NCBI GenBank assembly: GCA_030625815.1
Contig: DAOUQF010000015.1
Coordinates: 1 to 64,000 of the forward strand
DNA: 64,000 nt
Direction: 5' to 3'
Origin: Eubacteriales bacterium
GTDB lineage: Bacteria; Bacillota; Clostridia; Tissierellales; GPF-1
Part shown: positions 1 to 8,828 of the stretch, piece by piece
How positions within the stretch are numbered: the stretch's first letter is position 1
How the letters are laid out: each line of letters opens with the position of its first letter
The notes under the pieces: model-generated
The model's database searches: none
What the model was told of the DNA's origin: nothing
Seen by the model: the letters and a program-made list of their open reading frames with translations, nothing else
Position numbers and translations under genes: made by a program

Positions 1-618
1 ATCCGCTTGCAAGCCCTTTGCAATCAATGGAGCAATTGTACTGTCCTCCGGAAGATCGGATAATGCTTTCTCGATGGCATCCACCGGTTGAACGCCATCA
101 ACCACCATCTTCACCACGCTTGCCAAAAATTTCGCCGTTCCAACAACCTTTCTGGTGCGGTGAGTAATGGATGTTTCCTCTTCCACATAGGTCAAATAAT
201 TCGGATCATTGTAATAGTAAAACAGCAAGGGCGCAATTCGCACCGCTCCCGCCAAATCCGTACTCAATGATCCAGCTGGAAATTCTCCAGCCATCATATG
301 ATCATAGGTCTCATGGCTTGCGTGATCATGATACCCCTCATATTTTCCCATCTTCACTTTCCATTCCAGATAAAACCGATCCCGATTCCATCCCTTGTTA
401 TGATCCAAGGAACGCAGCAGCCAAAGGGTTTGATCCCCATAATGGGTAAAATCTCCAGCCACCTTTCCAGGATGATAATGCGTACCTGGCGGCAGCAATT
501 CTTCGACCAGTCCATATTCCTTGCGGATTCGATCTTGATCATAGATCCAATGAACACCCAATGCATGGGAGTCCGCAACAAAACTACCCCATAACATTCC
601 TTGCAGTCGACGATACAT
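1..618 (-). CDS. ADP-ribosylglycohydrolase family protein (partial, C-terminus off left edge)
   Basis: The minus strand is open for 206 codons from ATG at 618 to the window edge. It begins MYRRLQGMLWGSFVADSHAL, which matches the N-terminus of the ADP-ribosylglycohydrolase/crystallin J1 family (PF03747): a G-x-x-x-G-x-x-x-AD segment followed by a conserved WIYD stretch. A GGAGGG ribosome binding site lies 5-6 bases upstream of the ATG. Family members remove ADP-ribose from proteins or act on related ADP-ribosyl compounds in the cytoplasm; the exact substrate cannot be told. The metal-binding residues of the C-terminal part are outside the window. Confidence 0.8.
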   Translation of the reverse strand, partial: MYRRLQGMLWGSFVADSHALGVHWIYDQDRIRKEYGLVEELLPPGTHYHPGKVAGDFTHYGDQTLWLLRSLDHNKGWNRDRFYLEWKVKMGKYEGYHDHASHETYDHMMAGEFPAGSLSTDLAGAVRIAPLLFYYYNDPNYLTYVEEETSITHRTRKVVGTAKFLASVVKMVVDGVQPVDAIEKALSDLPEDSTIAPLIAKGLQAD

Positions 619-649
619 ACGCACCCTCCTCTCTATCCTATACATACCC

Positions 650-690
650 GAAAAAAAAATAAGAAACGGCCCGTCAAGCCGCTTCTTCCA
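650..690 (-). terminator. Rho-independent terminator
   Basis: On the minus strand an AAGAAGCGGC / GCCGTTTCTT stem is followed by a run of nine T residues. It overlaps the stop codon of the lipoprotein gene and closes that unit before the ADP-ribosylglycohydrolase gene. Confidence 0.75.
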
Positions 691-1906
691 ATAAACAACA
701 TTCTTTTCGAATTTGCGTGCGCATTTTCATCAATTCCGGGAACTGATAAAAGAAAATAAGTTTCTCTTCTACCCTGCTCGGCGTTGAATAGGGTTGCTCC
801 CTAAGAACAAATTGCGCAAAGGTTTCAGCGAAATCCTCCGCCGGACTGGTTGCCGCATAATCATTGAGAAATTCCCCTTTATGGGCGAGATAAAAATTAA
901 AATTCGCCTCTTCTGAATCACCATCCGCCTGCATCTCTTCACGCTCAGTCTCATATTCACGCCAGAACCGCTGATAAAATCGATTCAAATAACTGCCGCG
1001 CGCCAGATTCCCTTCTTCAAGCTGTAAGGTGCCAACAGCTTCCGCATCCATTTGCGTTTCATTCAGAGAGAGAATATGCCCGAATTCATGCAAAAGCGTT
1101 TCATCCGCCAAATCGGATGACAATTGCCCCTCCGCATCCAAAAAATCAAGATAATCAATGGTCAATCGCCAGGCGTGCAACGCCTCTACCGGATAGACAT
1201 AGGCCATGGTATTGTCCTCCCCATCCGTAACAGCAGCAAACTCGACAACCCGCGACAAGAGATCCGCTGGAATCAGCGCCTGCACCCGTTTCCAGATTTG
1301 CAGCACAAGTTCCTCCTGATGACTGGATTTCTTCATTGGCGTCAACCACTGCGGATCGCTTGCGATCAATTCGTTGTTTTGCACCCGATAAACCCCCAAT
1401 ACCGCTTCATGATCATTCACCATGCTGACCAAATCGACAAAGCTTAATTCCAGATTTTCAAGGATCTGATCCATTTCAGCTTCAATCGTCAGATTTGCTT
1501 CATCGTCTTCTGGAAGCGCCTTCCATTTCATCACCAAATCCATCGCTTGCTGATACCCCTTATCTCCCAAATCCTTTTTCTCCGTCTCCAGAAAACTCTC
1601 CAGATCCGCATATCCAATCGGAACTGATTGTGTTCTCAACTCTTCCTCAAACTGAATCCAAGTCTTTTGCACCGTCGAATTCCATTCTTCCGATTCCCAC
1701 ACAGGCAATTCCGCAAACTCTTTTGACAGGATCTCTTGCTTTTCCTCGTTAATGGCGCTTTCCATCCCCTGCAAATACACAGCGAAATTTTCCGCATTTC
1801 GTTGCCCGTACTCGTTGCTTTCCTCAAAAAAATCATCGGACAATACTCCGCATCCCGATAAACCCATAATCAATACAAAAATCCCAAGCCATTTTTTCCC
1901 TTTCAT
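674..1906 (-). CDS. Lipoprotein with zinc metallopeptidase signature
   Basis: 410 residues. The N-terminus has a lipoprotein signal (Lys-rich start, hydrophobic stretch, LSGC lipobox with Cys19), so the protein is probably anchored on the outer face of the membrane. Near residue 275 it has HEFGH, an HExxH zinc site, and near residue 370 EDFAETFA, which resembles the third-ligand helix of gluzincin-type peptidases. The rest is helical and charged. The family and substrate are not recognised. It is divergent from the OmpR-type two-component pair starting at 2073 and may be its target, because the shared intergenic region carries phased TTCTTA repeats. Confidence 0.65.
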   Translation of the reverse strand: MKGKKWLGIFVLIMGLSGCGVLSDDFFEESNEYGQRNAENFAVYLQGMESAINEEKQEILSKEFAELPVWESEEWNSTVQKTWIQFEEELRTQSVPIGYADLESFLETEKKDLGDKGYQQAMDLVMKWKALPEDDEANLTIEAEMDQILENLELSFVDLVSMVNDHEAVLGVYRVQNNELIASDPQWLTPMKKSSHQEELVLQIWKRVQALIPADLLSRVVEFAAVTDGEDNTMAYVYPVEALHAWRLTIDYLDFLDAEGQLSSDLADETLLHEFGHILSLNETQMDAEAVGTLQLEEGNLARGSYLNRFYQRFWREYETEREEMQADGDSEEANFNFYLAHKGEFLNDYAATSPAEDFAETFAQFVLREQPYSTPSRVEEKLIFFYQFPELMKMRTQIRKECCLLEEAA

Positions 1907-1956
1907 AACAATCCCCCTTTCTCTTTCCCTTCACTGTCCTTAATCATACCTGATAA

Positions 1957-2049
1957 TTCTTAAGAAACTGCCTGCAATTTCTTAGCATCTTCTTAAAATT
2001 TTATAAAAAGATTCAGAAAATTTATTTCTTCTTTTGAAATCTGTATAAT
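1957..2049 (+). promoter_or_regulatory. Divergent promoter region with phased TTCTTA repeats
   Basis: TTCTTA occurs in the same orientation at 1957, 1979 and 1990, so the starts are 22 and 11 bp apart, as in many OmpR/PhoB-class response regulator sites. A TATAAT box lies at 2044-2049, about 24 bp before the response regulator ATG; no good -35 is seen, consistent with an activated promoter. Binding by the adjacent regulator is inferred. Confidence 0.5.
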
Positions 2050-2072
2050 AGAGGTATTGGGGAGGGATTCAA

Positions 2073-2774
2073 ATGGAAATGAAAATCCTAATAGCGGAAG
2101 ACGATCGAGAAATTCGCGAGCTCGTCCGCATGCATCTGGAAACCGACGGATATACCGTCGTAGAGGCGGAAAATGGACAAGCCGCCATCGATCTATTTCA
2201 TCCAAACAACTTTCAACTGGTCTTGCTGGACCTAATGATGCCGATCAAAAACGGACTCGAAGCACTGCAAGAAATTCGCAGCCGAAGTGAGGTGCCGATC
2301 ATTCTTTTAACCGCAAAGGGAAAAGACGAGGACAAGGTGCTTGGTCTTGGAATGGGCGCCGATGATTACTTGGTCAAGCCTTTCAGCATGGTGGAACTGC
2401 TCTCGCGAGTCAAAGCACAATTGCGCCGTTATACGAAATATACGGCTCAGGCGCCCACGGCTTCATCCATCCTGAATAACGGCAGTCTCTCTTTGAATCA
2501 AAAACGATTTGAATGCAAAAAAAATGATGAATTGATTAAACTCAATCCCATGGAACTGAAACTGCTTACCTTCTTTATGGAAAATGTTGGCATCACCTTC
2601 ACCAAGAAACAATTATTTGAAAACGTCTGGGGCGAACCCTTCTTCGGTGACAACAACACCGTTATGGTTCATATCAATTTCCTGAGAAACAAGATCGAGG
2701 ATGATACAAAAAATCCAATATATATCCGCACCATCCATGGAATCGGATATCGAATGGAATCCCCTGGTGACTAG
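2073..2774 (+). CDS. OmpR-family response regulator
   Basis: 233 residues. The receiver domain (about 1-120) has the acidic pair EDD near residue 10, the phospho-acceptor Asp in LLDLMMP, and the KPF lysine motif. The C-terminal half (about 135-230) is a winged-helix DNA-binding domain ending in the typical RTIHGIGYRM strand. GGAGGG lies 6 bases before the ATG. The stop overlaps the start region of the histidine kinase downstream, so the two form an operon. The signal and regulon are unknown; the divergent lipoprotein peptidase is a plausible target. Confidence 0.93.
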   Translation: MEMKILIAEDDREIRELVRMHLETDGYTVVEAENGQAAIDLFHPNNFQLVLLDLMMPIKNGLEALQEIRSRSEVPIILLTAKGKDEDKVLGLGMGADDYLVKPFSMVELLSRVKAQLRRYTKYTAQAPTASSILNNGSLSLNQKRFECKKNDELIKLNPMELKLLTFFMENVGITFTKKQLFENVWGEPFFGDNNTVMVHINFLRNKIEDDTKNPIYIRTIHGIGYRMESPGD

Positions 2775-4167
2775 AAATTTACAGCGCCAACTCAAATGGG
2801 AATTTATACTCTTTATGATTCTTTTGCTGGTGGAAATCTTTCTGACCGTCCTCTTCAGCATCACCTATACCGCAATCTTTCATGCGGAAGAACTCTTGGA
2901 CTTCGATGAAATCTATCGCGATGTGATCGAAGTCGGTCCCGAGGAAGCCTTTCGCATAAACGACTTGCCCGAGGGTGTCTGGATCGAAATCATCAACGAC
3001 AACAATCAAGTGATCAACCGATTCAACAGTCCGCGGCTTCCCGGATATCAATATACGCAAAAAGAGATCAACATGTTCCTCAACAACCTTTATCTTGACG
3101 TATATGCTTATTATCCCGAGGACAACAACCAAGACTTTGTCCTGTTCTTCATGCCAAATGCGGACGGCGCCATACACTTCGATGTGATTTTAGCCAGCGT
3201 CGGATTCTTTTTGCTCTTGGTTTATATGACAATCCATGTTATCTCACGGCGCCTGGGTTTCAAATTTCTGGATCCGCTCAACGCGTTGATGCAAGGCATT
3301 CGCACCCTTCAAAAGGGCGACTATTCCACCAAGATCGAATTTGTCAGCAACTCTGAATTCGATCAGGTACGCGACGCGATCAATGGCTTGTCGAGTAATC
3401 TCTCTCAAGAGATTTTGAAGCGAAAAGAGGTCGAAGCCTCTCGCAATCAATTGCTTGTCGATGTTTCCCATGATCTGAAGACGCCCTTGACCAATGTCAT
3501 TGGATATAGCGAGGTTCTCTTGCAAAACCTGAGCCAGGTTCCTCATCAAGACGAACAACACCAAAAGATGAAGCGATATCTCGAAATCATCGCAAAGAAC
3601 GGCAAGCAGGCCAATTATCTGCTGCAAGACCTGTCTGAACTGAGTCTGCTTCAGGCGCCAAATCTACAAATCGATTGCAAGCCTGTCGATCTTCCAGAGT
3701 TCTTGCGGGAATTTGTCATTGACTGCATGCCCGAACTGGATGAGGTCGGATTCCTCTACGACTTTGAGATCCCGGAAAAAGAAATTTCCTGCGAAGTCGA
3801 TGAACGGAAACTTCGCCGCGCATTTCAAAATCTGATCGACAATGCCATCAAATATAATCCGATGGGAACCAAACTGAAGATCCGGCTCCGCGACGAAGGA
3901 GAAAACGTACGGCTTGTTTTTCAAGATGACGGAATTGGAATTCCTGAAGAATACCAGGCAGAAATCTTTGATCCCTTTGTTCGAGCCGACAATGATCGCA
4001 ATCGATCAACGGGGGGCAGCGGCCTCGGGTTGGCCATCACCAAAAAGATCATTGAGAAACATGGCGGCACCATCTCCCTGTACTCGGATCCCACCGGTAC
4101 AACCTTTTCCATACTCCTTTGCAAAACCCGCAAATGCGACTTGGAAGAACTCGAAACAGAACAATAA
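2767..4167 (+). CDS. Membrane sensor histidine kinase (HAMP-HisKA-HATPase)
   Basis: About 466 residues from the GTG at 2767. The frame is open from 2701 with ATGs at 2701 and 2737, but those would overlap the regulator gene by 38-74 bp, so the short-overlap start is preferred; this is uncertain. Features in order: a membrane segment near the N-terminus, an extracytoplasmic loop of about 110 residues, a second membrane segment, a HAMP linker, HisKA with VSHDLKTPLT (phospho-His), and a HATPase domain with NAIKYN, DDGIGIP and GSGLGLAI boxes. It partners the response regulator at 2073-2774. The ligand is unknown. Confidence 0.9.
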   Translation: MTRNLQRQLKWEFILFMILLLVEIFLTVLFSITYTAIFHAEELLDFDEIYRDVIEVGPEEAFRINDLPEGVWIEIINDNNQVINRFNSPRLPGYQYTQKEINMFLNNLYLDVYAYYPEDNNQDFVLFFMPNADGAIHFDVILASVGFFLLLVYMTIHVISRRLGFKFLDPLNALMQGIRTLQKGDYSTKIEFVSNSEFDQVRDAINGLSSNLSQEILKRKEVEASRNQLLVDVSHDLKTPLTNVIGYSEVLLQNLSQVPHQDEQHQKMKRYLEIIAKNGKQANYLLQDLSELSLLQAPNLQIDCKPVDLPEFLREFVIDCMPELDEVGFLYDFEIPEKEISCEVDERKLRRAFQNLIDNAIKYNPMGTKLKIRLRDEGENVRLVFQDDGIGIPEEYQAEIFDPFVRADNDRNRSTGGSGLGLAITKKIIEKHGGTISLYSDPTGTTFSILLCKTRKCDLEELETEQ

Positions 4168-4170
4168 AAG

Positions 4171-4212
4171 AAGCTCTCGCCACGGTGTAACACACCGCGC
4201 GAGAGCTTTTTT
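4171..4212. terminator. Bidirectional terminator between convergent genes
   Basis: AAGCTCTCGC pairs with GCGAGAGCTT around a further CGGTGT/ACACCG stem. A T-run follows on the plus side and A residues precede it, so it can end both the kinase operon and recD2. Confidence 0.85.
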
Positions 4213-6435
4213 CTATGCCATCAGATACTCGGCTGCCTTCTGCAACTTTTGCTTCAGTCCTGAATATCGTTTTTCTGTTTGATTGTTTTGAATCATACGC
4301 TGCAAAACCCGGTCCTGTCCGACCAACACCACCAATTGCTTGGCTCGAGTAATCGCCGTGTAAATCAGGTTCCTCGTTTCCAGCATTGGCGGCAGACTCG
4401 ACAAGGGAATCACCACCACAGGAAACTCGCTTCCCTGGCTCTTATGGATCGTAATCGCGTAGGCTAGGGTAATTTCCTCCAACTGATTATACTCGTACAT
4501 CACTTCTTTCTCCTCGTCAAAGAGCACCGTCACCTGCTTTTCCTTTCCATCGATCCCGGTAATCCGGCCGAAATCGCCATTGAAAACGCCCTCGCCTTGA
4601 CCGGAATAGACGCCGTCCACCTTCCGCTTCCACTCGACCTGATAGTTGTTTCTCGTCTGCATCACCCGATCTCCAACTCGAAAGGTAATACTTCCCAACT
4701 CGATCTCCGCCTTATTGGCCGCTGAGGGGTTCATGGCCGCCTGCAGCGCCTCGTTCAAGGGCAATACCCCCACACCGCGTTTCCGCGTTGCCGTCAGCAC
4801 CTGGATCTCTCGGTAGGGATCAAAACCCTTCCATTTCGGCAGGCGTTCCACCACCAGATTAACCACGGTATCCAATACCTGATCATGGTTCTCTCGAATA
4901 AAGAAGAAGTCCTTCTCTTTTTGATTCATTTCCGGTTCCAGTCCCTGATTGATTTTATGTGCATTGACAACAATCATGCTCTCCTGAGCCTGGCGAAACA
5001 CCTCAATCAGCCGCACCACAGGCACAACCCCGCTCTCAATCACATCCCGAAGCACATTGCCTGCGCCAACGGAGGGCAGTTGATCCACATCGCCAACCAG
5101 AACCACCTGCGCTTCCGGCGGCACTGCCCGCAAGAGATAATAAAACAAGAGAATATCAATCATGCTGGCTTCATCAATAATAATCAAATCCGCTTCCAAT
5201 GGATTCTCTTCATCACGGCCAAAGCTCAAACCCTCGCCGCCCTCCGATCGCCCATACTCCAACAATCGATGGATTGTTTTGGATTCCCGCCCTGTCGCTT
5301 CCGCCATCCGTTTTGCCGCCCGCCCCGTCGGCGCCGCCAATAGAACATCCAGGTCACGATCCTCAGCCAGATCCAAAAGTGTGTTGATGGTGGTGGTCTT
5401 TCCCGTACCCGGTCCCCCGGTAATCACCGTTACAGCAGAAGATAAAGCGGTATGAATCGCTTTCTGCTGCGATAAGGCAAGCTCTAGTTTTTTCTGATCC
5501 TGAATCGATTGAATGCGAGCCGTCAACATCTCCTCATCGAGTTCGATGTTTTTTGTCGCGAGATTGATCAAGGCCTGGGCGCTATAGGCTTCCGCGGCAA
5601 AATAAGCCGGCAGATACACCTGATCCTCCTCATTGCCCGCTACCACCTTCACCTCTCGATTTGCAGCCATCTCCAAAATCATATTTTCGATGGGCAGAAT
5701 TTCAGCCCCCAAGAGTCGCTTGGCTTGACGCACCAGCATACCCTTGGGCGCATAGGTATGCCCCTGATTGGTCAGCTGCCCCAGGGAATAGAGAATCCCC
5801 GCGTGGATTCGGAAAGCGGAATTGGGGTCGATCCCCAAGCTCGTTGCAATCCGATCCGCCTTGACGAACCCAATCCCCTGCACATCCTTAGCCAGCATAT
5901 AGGGATTGTTCTTGACCTTCTTTACGGCGTCGTTTCCATAGGCTTTGTAGATCTTCAGGCAATTGGCCATGCCAATCCCGTAATTCTGTAAAAACAGCAT
6001 GATCTCCCGAATTCCCCGCTGCTCCTGAAAAGAGGTCGCAATGGTCTCCGCCTTTTTGTTTCCAATTCCGTCCACCGATTTCAACCGCTCCGGATTGTAT
6101 TGCAAGATATCCAGGGTATCCTCTCCAAAGGCGTCCACGATCCGTTTGGCCGTCTTCGTTCCGATTCCCGGAATCAGACCCGAGCCCAGATATCTGAGGA
6201 TCCCGTCTATATCCGTGGGCGGAACTTCCTCGTAATGATCAACCCGCAATTGTTCCCCGAATTTGGGATGCTTGATCATGTCGCCCGATACTCGAATGGG
6301 CATTTCTTCTTTCAAAAAGGGAAAGGTGCCCACGATCGTAAAATAGGTATTGTCGGTCTCCAAAACAGCAACCGTATACCCCGTCTCCTCGTTTCGATAA
6401 ATGATTTCTATAATTTCTCCTGTACGTTCGATCAT
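4213..6435 (-). CDS. recD2: RecD2-type superfamily 1B DNA helicase
   Basis: 740 residues from the ATG at 6435. The frame extends to an ATG at 6453, but a TATAAT box at 6467-6462 puts the transcript start almost on that codon, and GGGAG sits 8 bases before the second ATG. The N-terminal OB and helix-hairpin-helix region (roughly residues 1-190, with GSGLIPGIGTKTAKRIV) is typical of the long RecD2 form that works without RecBC. The helicase core has Walker A GGPGTGKTTT, Walker B IIDEASM, and the C-terminal motif TIHKSQGSEF. It is a 5'-3' helicase of DNA repair. It is flanked by terminators and is probably monocistronic. Confidence 0.93.
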   Translation of the reverse strand: MIERTGEIIEIIYRNEETGYTVAVLETDNTYFTIVGTFPFLKEEMPIRVSGDMIKHPKFGEQLRVDHYEEVPPTDIDGILRYLGSGLIPGIGTKTAKRIVDAFGEDTLDILQYNPERLKSVDGIGNKKAETIATSFQEQRGIREIMLFLQNYGIGMANCLKIYKAYGNDAVKKVKNNPYMLAKDVQGIGFVKADRIATSLGIDPNSAFRIHAGILYSLGQLTNQGHTYAPKGMLVRQAKRLLGAEILPIENMILEMAANREVKVVAGNEEDQVYLPAYFAAEAYSAQALINLATKNIELDEEMLTARIQSIQDQKKLELALSQQKAIHTALSSAVTVITGGPGTGKTTTINTLLDLAEDRDLDVLLAAPTGRAAKRMAEATGRESKTIHRLLEYGRSEGGEGLSFGRDEENPLEADLIIIDEASMIDILLFYYLLRAVPPEAQVVLVGDVDQLPSVGAGNVLRDVIESGVVPVVRLIEVFRQAQESMIVVNAHKINQGLEPEMNQKEKDFFFIRENHDQVLDTVVNLVVERLPKWKGFDPYREIQVLTATRKRGVGVLPLNEALQAAMNPSAANKAEIELGSITFRVGDRVMQTRNNYQVEWKRKVDGVYSGQGEGVFNGDFGRITGIDGKEKQVTVLFDEEKEVMYEYNQLEEITLAYAITIHKSQGSEFPVVVIPLSSLPPMLETRNLIYTAITRAKQLVVLVGQDRVLQRMIQNNQTEKRYSGLKQKLQKAAEYLMA

Positions 6436-6461
6436 CTGGCCTTCTCCCTTCATCTTTCTCT

Positions 6462-6467
6462 ATTATA
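6462..6467 (-). promoter_or_regulatory. -10 box of the recD2 promoter
   Basis: A perfect TATAAT on the minus strand 27 bp before the chosen recD2 start. The -35 region falls in the T-run of the preceding gene's terminator and is poor. Its position argues against the upstream ATG at 6453. Confidence 0.5.
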
Positions 6468-6483
6468 CCAAAGGAACGCACAA

Positions 6484-6518
6484 AAAAAAGAGCGGGTTAC
6501 AAACCTACTCTTTTTCAT
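6484..6518 (-). terminator. Terminator of the zinc-ribbon gene
   Basis: On the minus strand an AAAGAG...CTCTTT stem with inner GGTT/AACC pairing is followed by eight T residues. It overlaps the stop codon of the zinc-ribbon gene. Confidence 0.6.
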
Positions 6519-7008
6519 CTTCTTTCTCAACACCACCAAGATTCACATAGGTAGACTCGGTTTCCTCTTTCGGTTTTTCCTCCTGGGTGAAGGTCTGCGA
6601 ATAGGTCTGGCGTACAATCTCCAACTTTGCCCCGCAATTCTGGCAGAATTTTGCATCCTCCGGATTCCGGGCGCCGCAGGCGAAGCAATATCCTTCTCCT
6701 TCGACCTCTTCCTGTCCCAAGGAAGCCTTCATGCCCCGAATCTCATCATACAGTTTATCGATTTGTCTGAATTCCGCTTCAAAAGCGACAAGATCAATGT
6801 CCTCTTTCTTGGCCTGCTGATAAAATTTCTTGCCTATATCACGTTCCACCCGTTTAATCTCAGCTTCAAGCTGACGAATCTGATATTTGACTCGCGAATC
6901 GCTCATTTTTTCCTCAGCGACGCGGCCAACATCACCCAATGCATCTCCCGCAGTATCAACGATTTCTTTAATGTTCTGACCTAAACGATCGAAAAATTGT
7001 CTTGCCAT
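6505..7008 (-). CDS. Zinc-ribbon protein with helical N-terminus
   Basis: 167 residues. Residues 1-100 are helical and highly charged, probably coiled coil. A zinc ribbon with two CxxC pairs (CFACGARNPEDAKFCQNCG, near residues 107-125) follows, then an acidic Glu/Lys-rich tail. Ribosome binding site GGAGGG lies before ATG 7008. Such proteins are common in Firmicutes and usually have no assigned function; no membrane segment or enzyme motif is visible. It is a single gene between recD2 and the AEC transporter gene. Confidence 0.8.
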   Translation of the reverse strand: MARQFFDRLGQNIKEIVDTAGDALGDVGRVAEEKMSDSRVKYQIRQLEAEIKRVERDIGKKFYQQAKKEDIDLVAFEAEFRQIDKLYDEIRGMKASLGQEEVEGEGYCFACGARNPEDAKFCQNCGAKLEIVRQTYSQTFTQEEKPKEETESTYVNLGGVEKEDEKE

Positions 7009-7070
7009 GATTTTCCCTCCGAATTATCAAACTTCATCATTATTATACCACAAAAATTCAGAATCGAATC

Positions 7071-7997
7071 CTAATTCAGCAGCAGCACCAGCAATGGAAT
7101 GGTTGCCACAGAAAGCAGGGTCGTTAAAAACACAGTCTGACTCGACAATTGATAATCGGCACCATAGATCTGAGCAAAGATCGCTCCATTGGCCGCCGCC
7201 GGCATCCCGGACATCACCACCGGAATCCCTAGTGTCAAGCCTTCCACGCCAAATTGCTTCAAGACAAAATATGTCACGAGCGGCATCCACACCAAGCGTA
7301 GAAAACTCGTCAGCCACAACCTGCGATTCCTGACCATTTCGCGAATCGACGAGCCATGAAGCATGGCCCCAACCGTCAACATCGCCAAGGGTGTTGTCAA
7401 TCCGCCAATCTGTTCAAACACGAGGTCGATGGGTTCCGGCTTGTCGATGGAAAACAAAAAGCAGATCAAGCCGATCGCCAATGCCACCAGGTTCGGATTG
7501 GCAATCAATTTCTTCAACTGAAAATGATTGCCGTCCTTTTGATGCTTGCTCAACAAGAGAATCCCGACGGTATATAAGAATACATTGAACCAGATATTGT
7601 AAACCGCCGCATAGAAGAGCCCTTCGTTCCCGAAAATCGCCTGGATAACCGGATATCCCATAAATGCCACATTGGCAAAGATTAAAGCGAAACCATATAC
7701 CCCTTCTTGACGCGGCTTGACATGAATCAGCTTCATATACGCGGATGCCATTACGATCGCGGCCAGATAATAGCCTAGTCCGATCAATAAAATCATAGTC
7801 GCATTCTTCATCATCACCGGATCATAAGCAAAATCCATCGCACTGATAATCAAGGCCGGCAGGGTGACATTCACAATAAACACAGACAAGCGACGAACCA
7901 TTCCATCATCAAAAATCCGAATCTGAACAAGGAAGAATCCCAATACAATCTCTAAAAACAATACAAATACCTGATGGAACACATTTGTTAACGCCAT
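7071..7997 (-). CDS. AEC (auxin efflux carrier) family transporter
   Basis: 308 residues and about ten hydrophobic segments, the usual size and topology of the AEC family (PF03547). Characteristic features are the N-terminal VNVTLPALI segment and the C-terminal GMPAAANGAIFA segment, both typical of the family's helix breaks. Members move organic acids such as malate or other anions across the inner membrane, so a carboxylate substrate is likely but not provable here. GGGGAGG precedes the ATG at 7997. It lies downstream of a remnant of a fumarate-reductase-like flavoprotein. Confidence 0.85.
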   Translation of the reverse strand: MALTNVFHQVFVLFLEIVLGFFLVQIRIFDDGMVRRLSVFIVNVTLPALIISAMDFAYDPVMMKNATMILLIGLGYYLAAIVMASAYMKLIHVKPRQEGVYGFALIFANVAFMGYPVIQAIFGNEGLFYAAVYNIWFNVFLYTVGILLLSKHQKDGNHFQLKKLIANPNLVALAIGLICFLFSIDKPEPIDLVFEQIGGLTTPLAMLTVGAMLHGSSIREMVRNRRLWLTSFLRLVWMPLVTYFVLKQFGVEGLTLGIPVVMSGMPAAANGAIFAQIYGADYQLSSQTVFLTTLLSVATIPLLVLLLN

Positions 7998-8058
7998 GAA
8001 TCCTCCCCAAAAATCTAATAGCTACACTTTACCAAGGAAAAGTCATCTCGTCAAACAA

Positions 8059-8083
8059 AAAACCCGATCTCTCGGGTTTTTTC
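8059..8083 (-). terminator. Terminator downstream of the flavoprotein remnant
   Basis: An AACCCGA/TCGGGTT hairpin with a T-run on the minus strand, directly after the TAA of the truncated flavoprotein frame. It survives although the body of the gene is gone. Confidence 0.75.
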
Positions 8084-8084
8084 C

Positions 8085-8270
8085 TTACTGTTGATCCGCC
8101 ACAACCATTTCACCGGCAATCTGCCCAAATACTGAAATATCCGTCAATGCGTTTCCGCCCAATCGGTTATTGCCGTGGATTCCGCCAACAATCTCTCCAA
8201 CCGCATAAATCCCAGAAATAATCTCCCCTTCGGCCGTTTTCACACGAGTTTCCGTATCGATCTGATTGTG
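8085..8270 (-). pseudogene. C-terminal remnant of a flavocytochrome c / fumarate reductase-type flavoprotein
   Basis: About 60 codons on the minus strand end in TAA at 8085-8087. The translation contains IDTETRV, GIYAVGE, GGIHGNNRLGGNAL and DISVFG, which is the conserved C-terminal FAD-contact region of the FAD_binding_2 (PF00890) family of fumarate reductase/flavocytochrome c subunits. The N-terminal 400 or more residues are missing. The frame abuts the terminator of the MarR gene, so a deletion or rearrangement has joined the two. No start codon or ribosome binding site is seen. It is best read as a decayed gene fragment. Confidence 0.75.
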
Positions 8271-8272
8271 CC

Positions 8273-8303
8273 AAAAAAAAGACCTTATCGGTCATCCGAT
8301 AAA
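8273..8303 (-). terminator. Terminator of the MarR gene
   Basis: TTATCGG/CCGATAA stem, then GGTC and eight T residues on the minus strand; it contains the MarR stop codon. Confidence 0.7.
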
Positions 8304-8743
8304 GCCTGATAAAAACTCTTATTCATTTTTTTGAGCAAACGCAACAATTCCAATCGCTCCTCGGGTTCAAATTCGCCATAGGCGATATCGATCAAGTGCG
8401 TGGAAATGCGAAAAAACGGCTCCTTCAGGGCCAGTCCCCGCTCCGTCAATTCTATATATGTAACGCGTCGATCCTCTGTTGATTTAACCTTCTCCACATA
8501 GCCTTCCCGCTCCAGGCGATTGACCAAGGAAGTTATCGTCGATTTGTCGCGGCGAGTCAGTTTTGCAATCTCTTTCATCTGCATAGGACTCTCATTTTCC
8601 AACAAAACAGAAAGAATCGTTCCATGGGAAGGATCAATCCCCTCAACGCCTTCTTTTTCCAAAAGCATTTGAATGACTCGCTGGCTATTTTTTCTGGTTC
8701 GACTGATATAGCCAATAATATAATCCGTAACTTCTCGATGCAA
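8285..8743 (-). CDS. MarR-family transcriptional regulator
   Basis: 152 residues from a TTG at 8743, chosen because AGGGGG lies seven bases upstream; the frame is open to an ATG at 8785 (166 residues) that lacks such a site. The winged helix-turn-helix spans about residues 45-115, with TRRDKSTITSLVNRLEREGY as recognition region and DRRVTYIELT as wing. Flanking helices would form the dimer interface. The target is unknown. Its former neighbour was the flavoprotein remnant and AEC transporter unit downstream. Confidence 0.88.
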   Translation of the reverse strand: MHREVTDYIIGYISRTRKNSQRVIQMLLEKEGVEGIDPSHGTILSVLLENESPMQMKEIAKLTRRDKSTITSLVNRLEREGYVEKVKSTEDRRVTYIELTERGLALKEPFFRISTHLIDIAYGEFEPEERLELLRLLKKMNKSFYQALSDDR

Positions 8744-8799
8744 AACGACGCCCCCTCTCTCTTGCTGAAAGCATACCATACCCATGTTTGAACGTCAAA

Positions 8800-8827
8800 A
8801 AAACAGGGGCAAATTTCGCCCCCGTTT
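8800..8827 (-). terminator. Terminator of metK
   Basis: CGGGGGC/GCCCCTG stem around a short A/T loop, followed by seven T residues on the minus strand just after the metK stop. Confidence 0.8.
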
Positions 8828-8828
8828 C

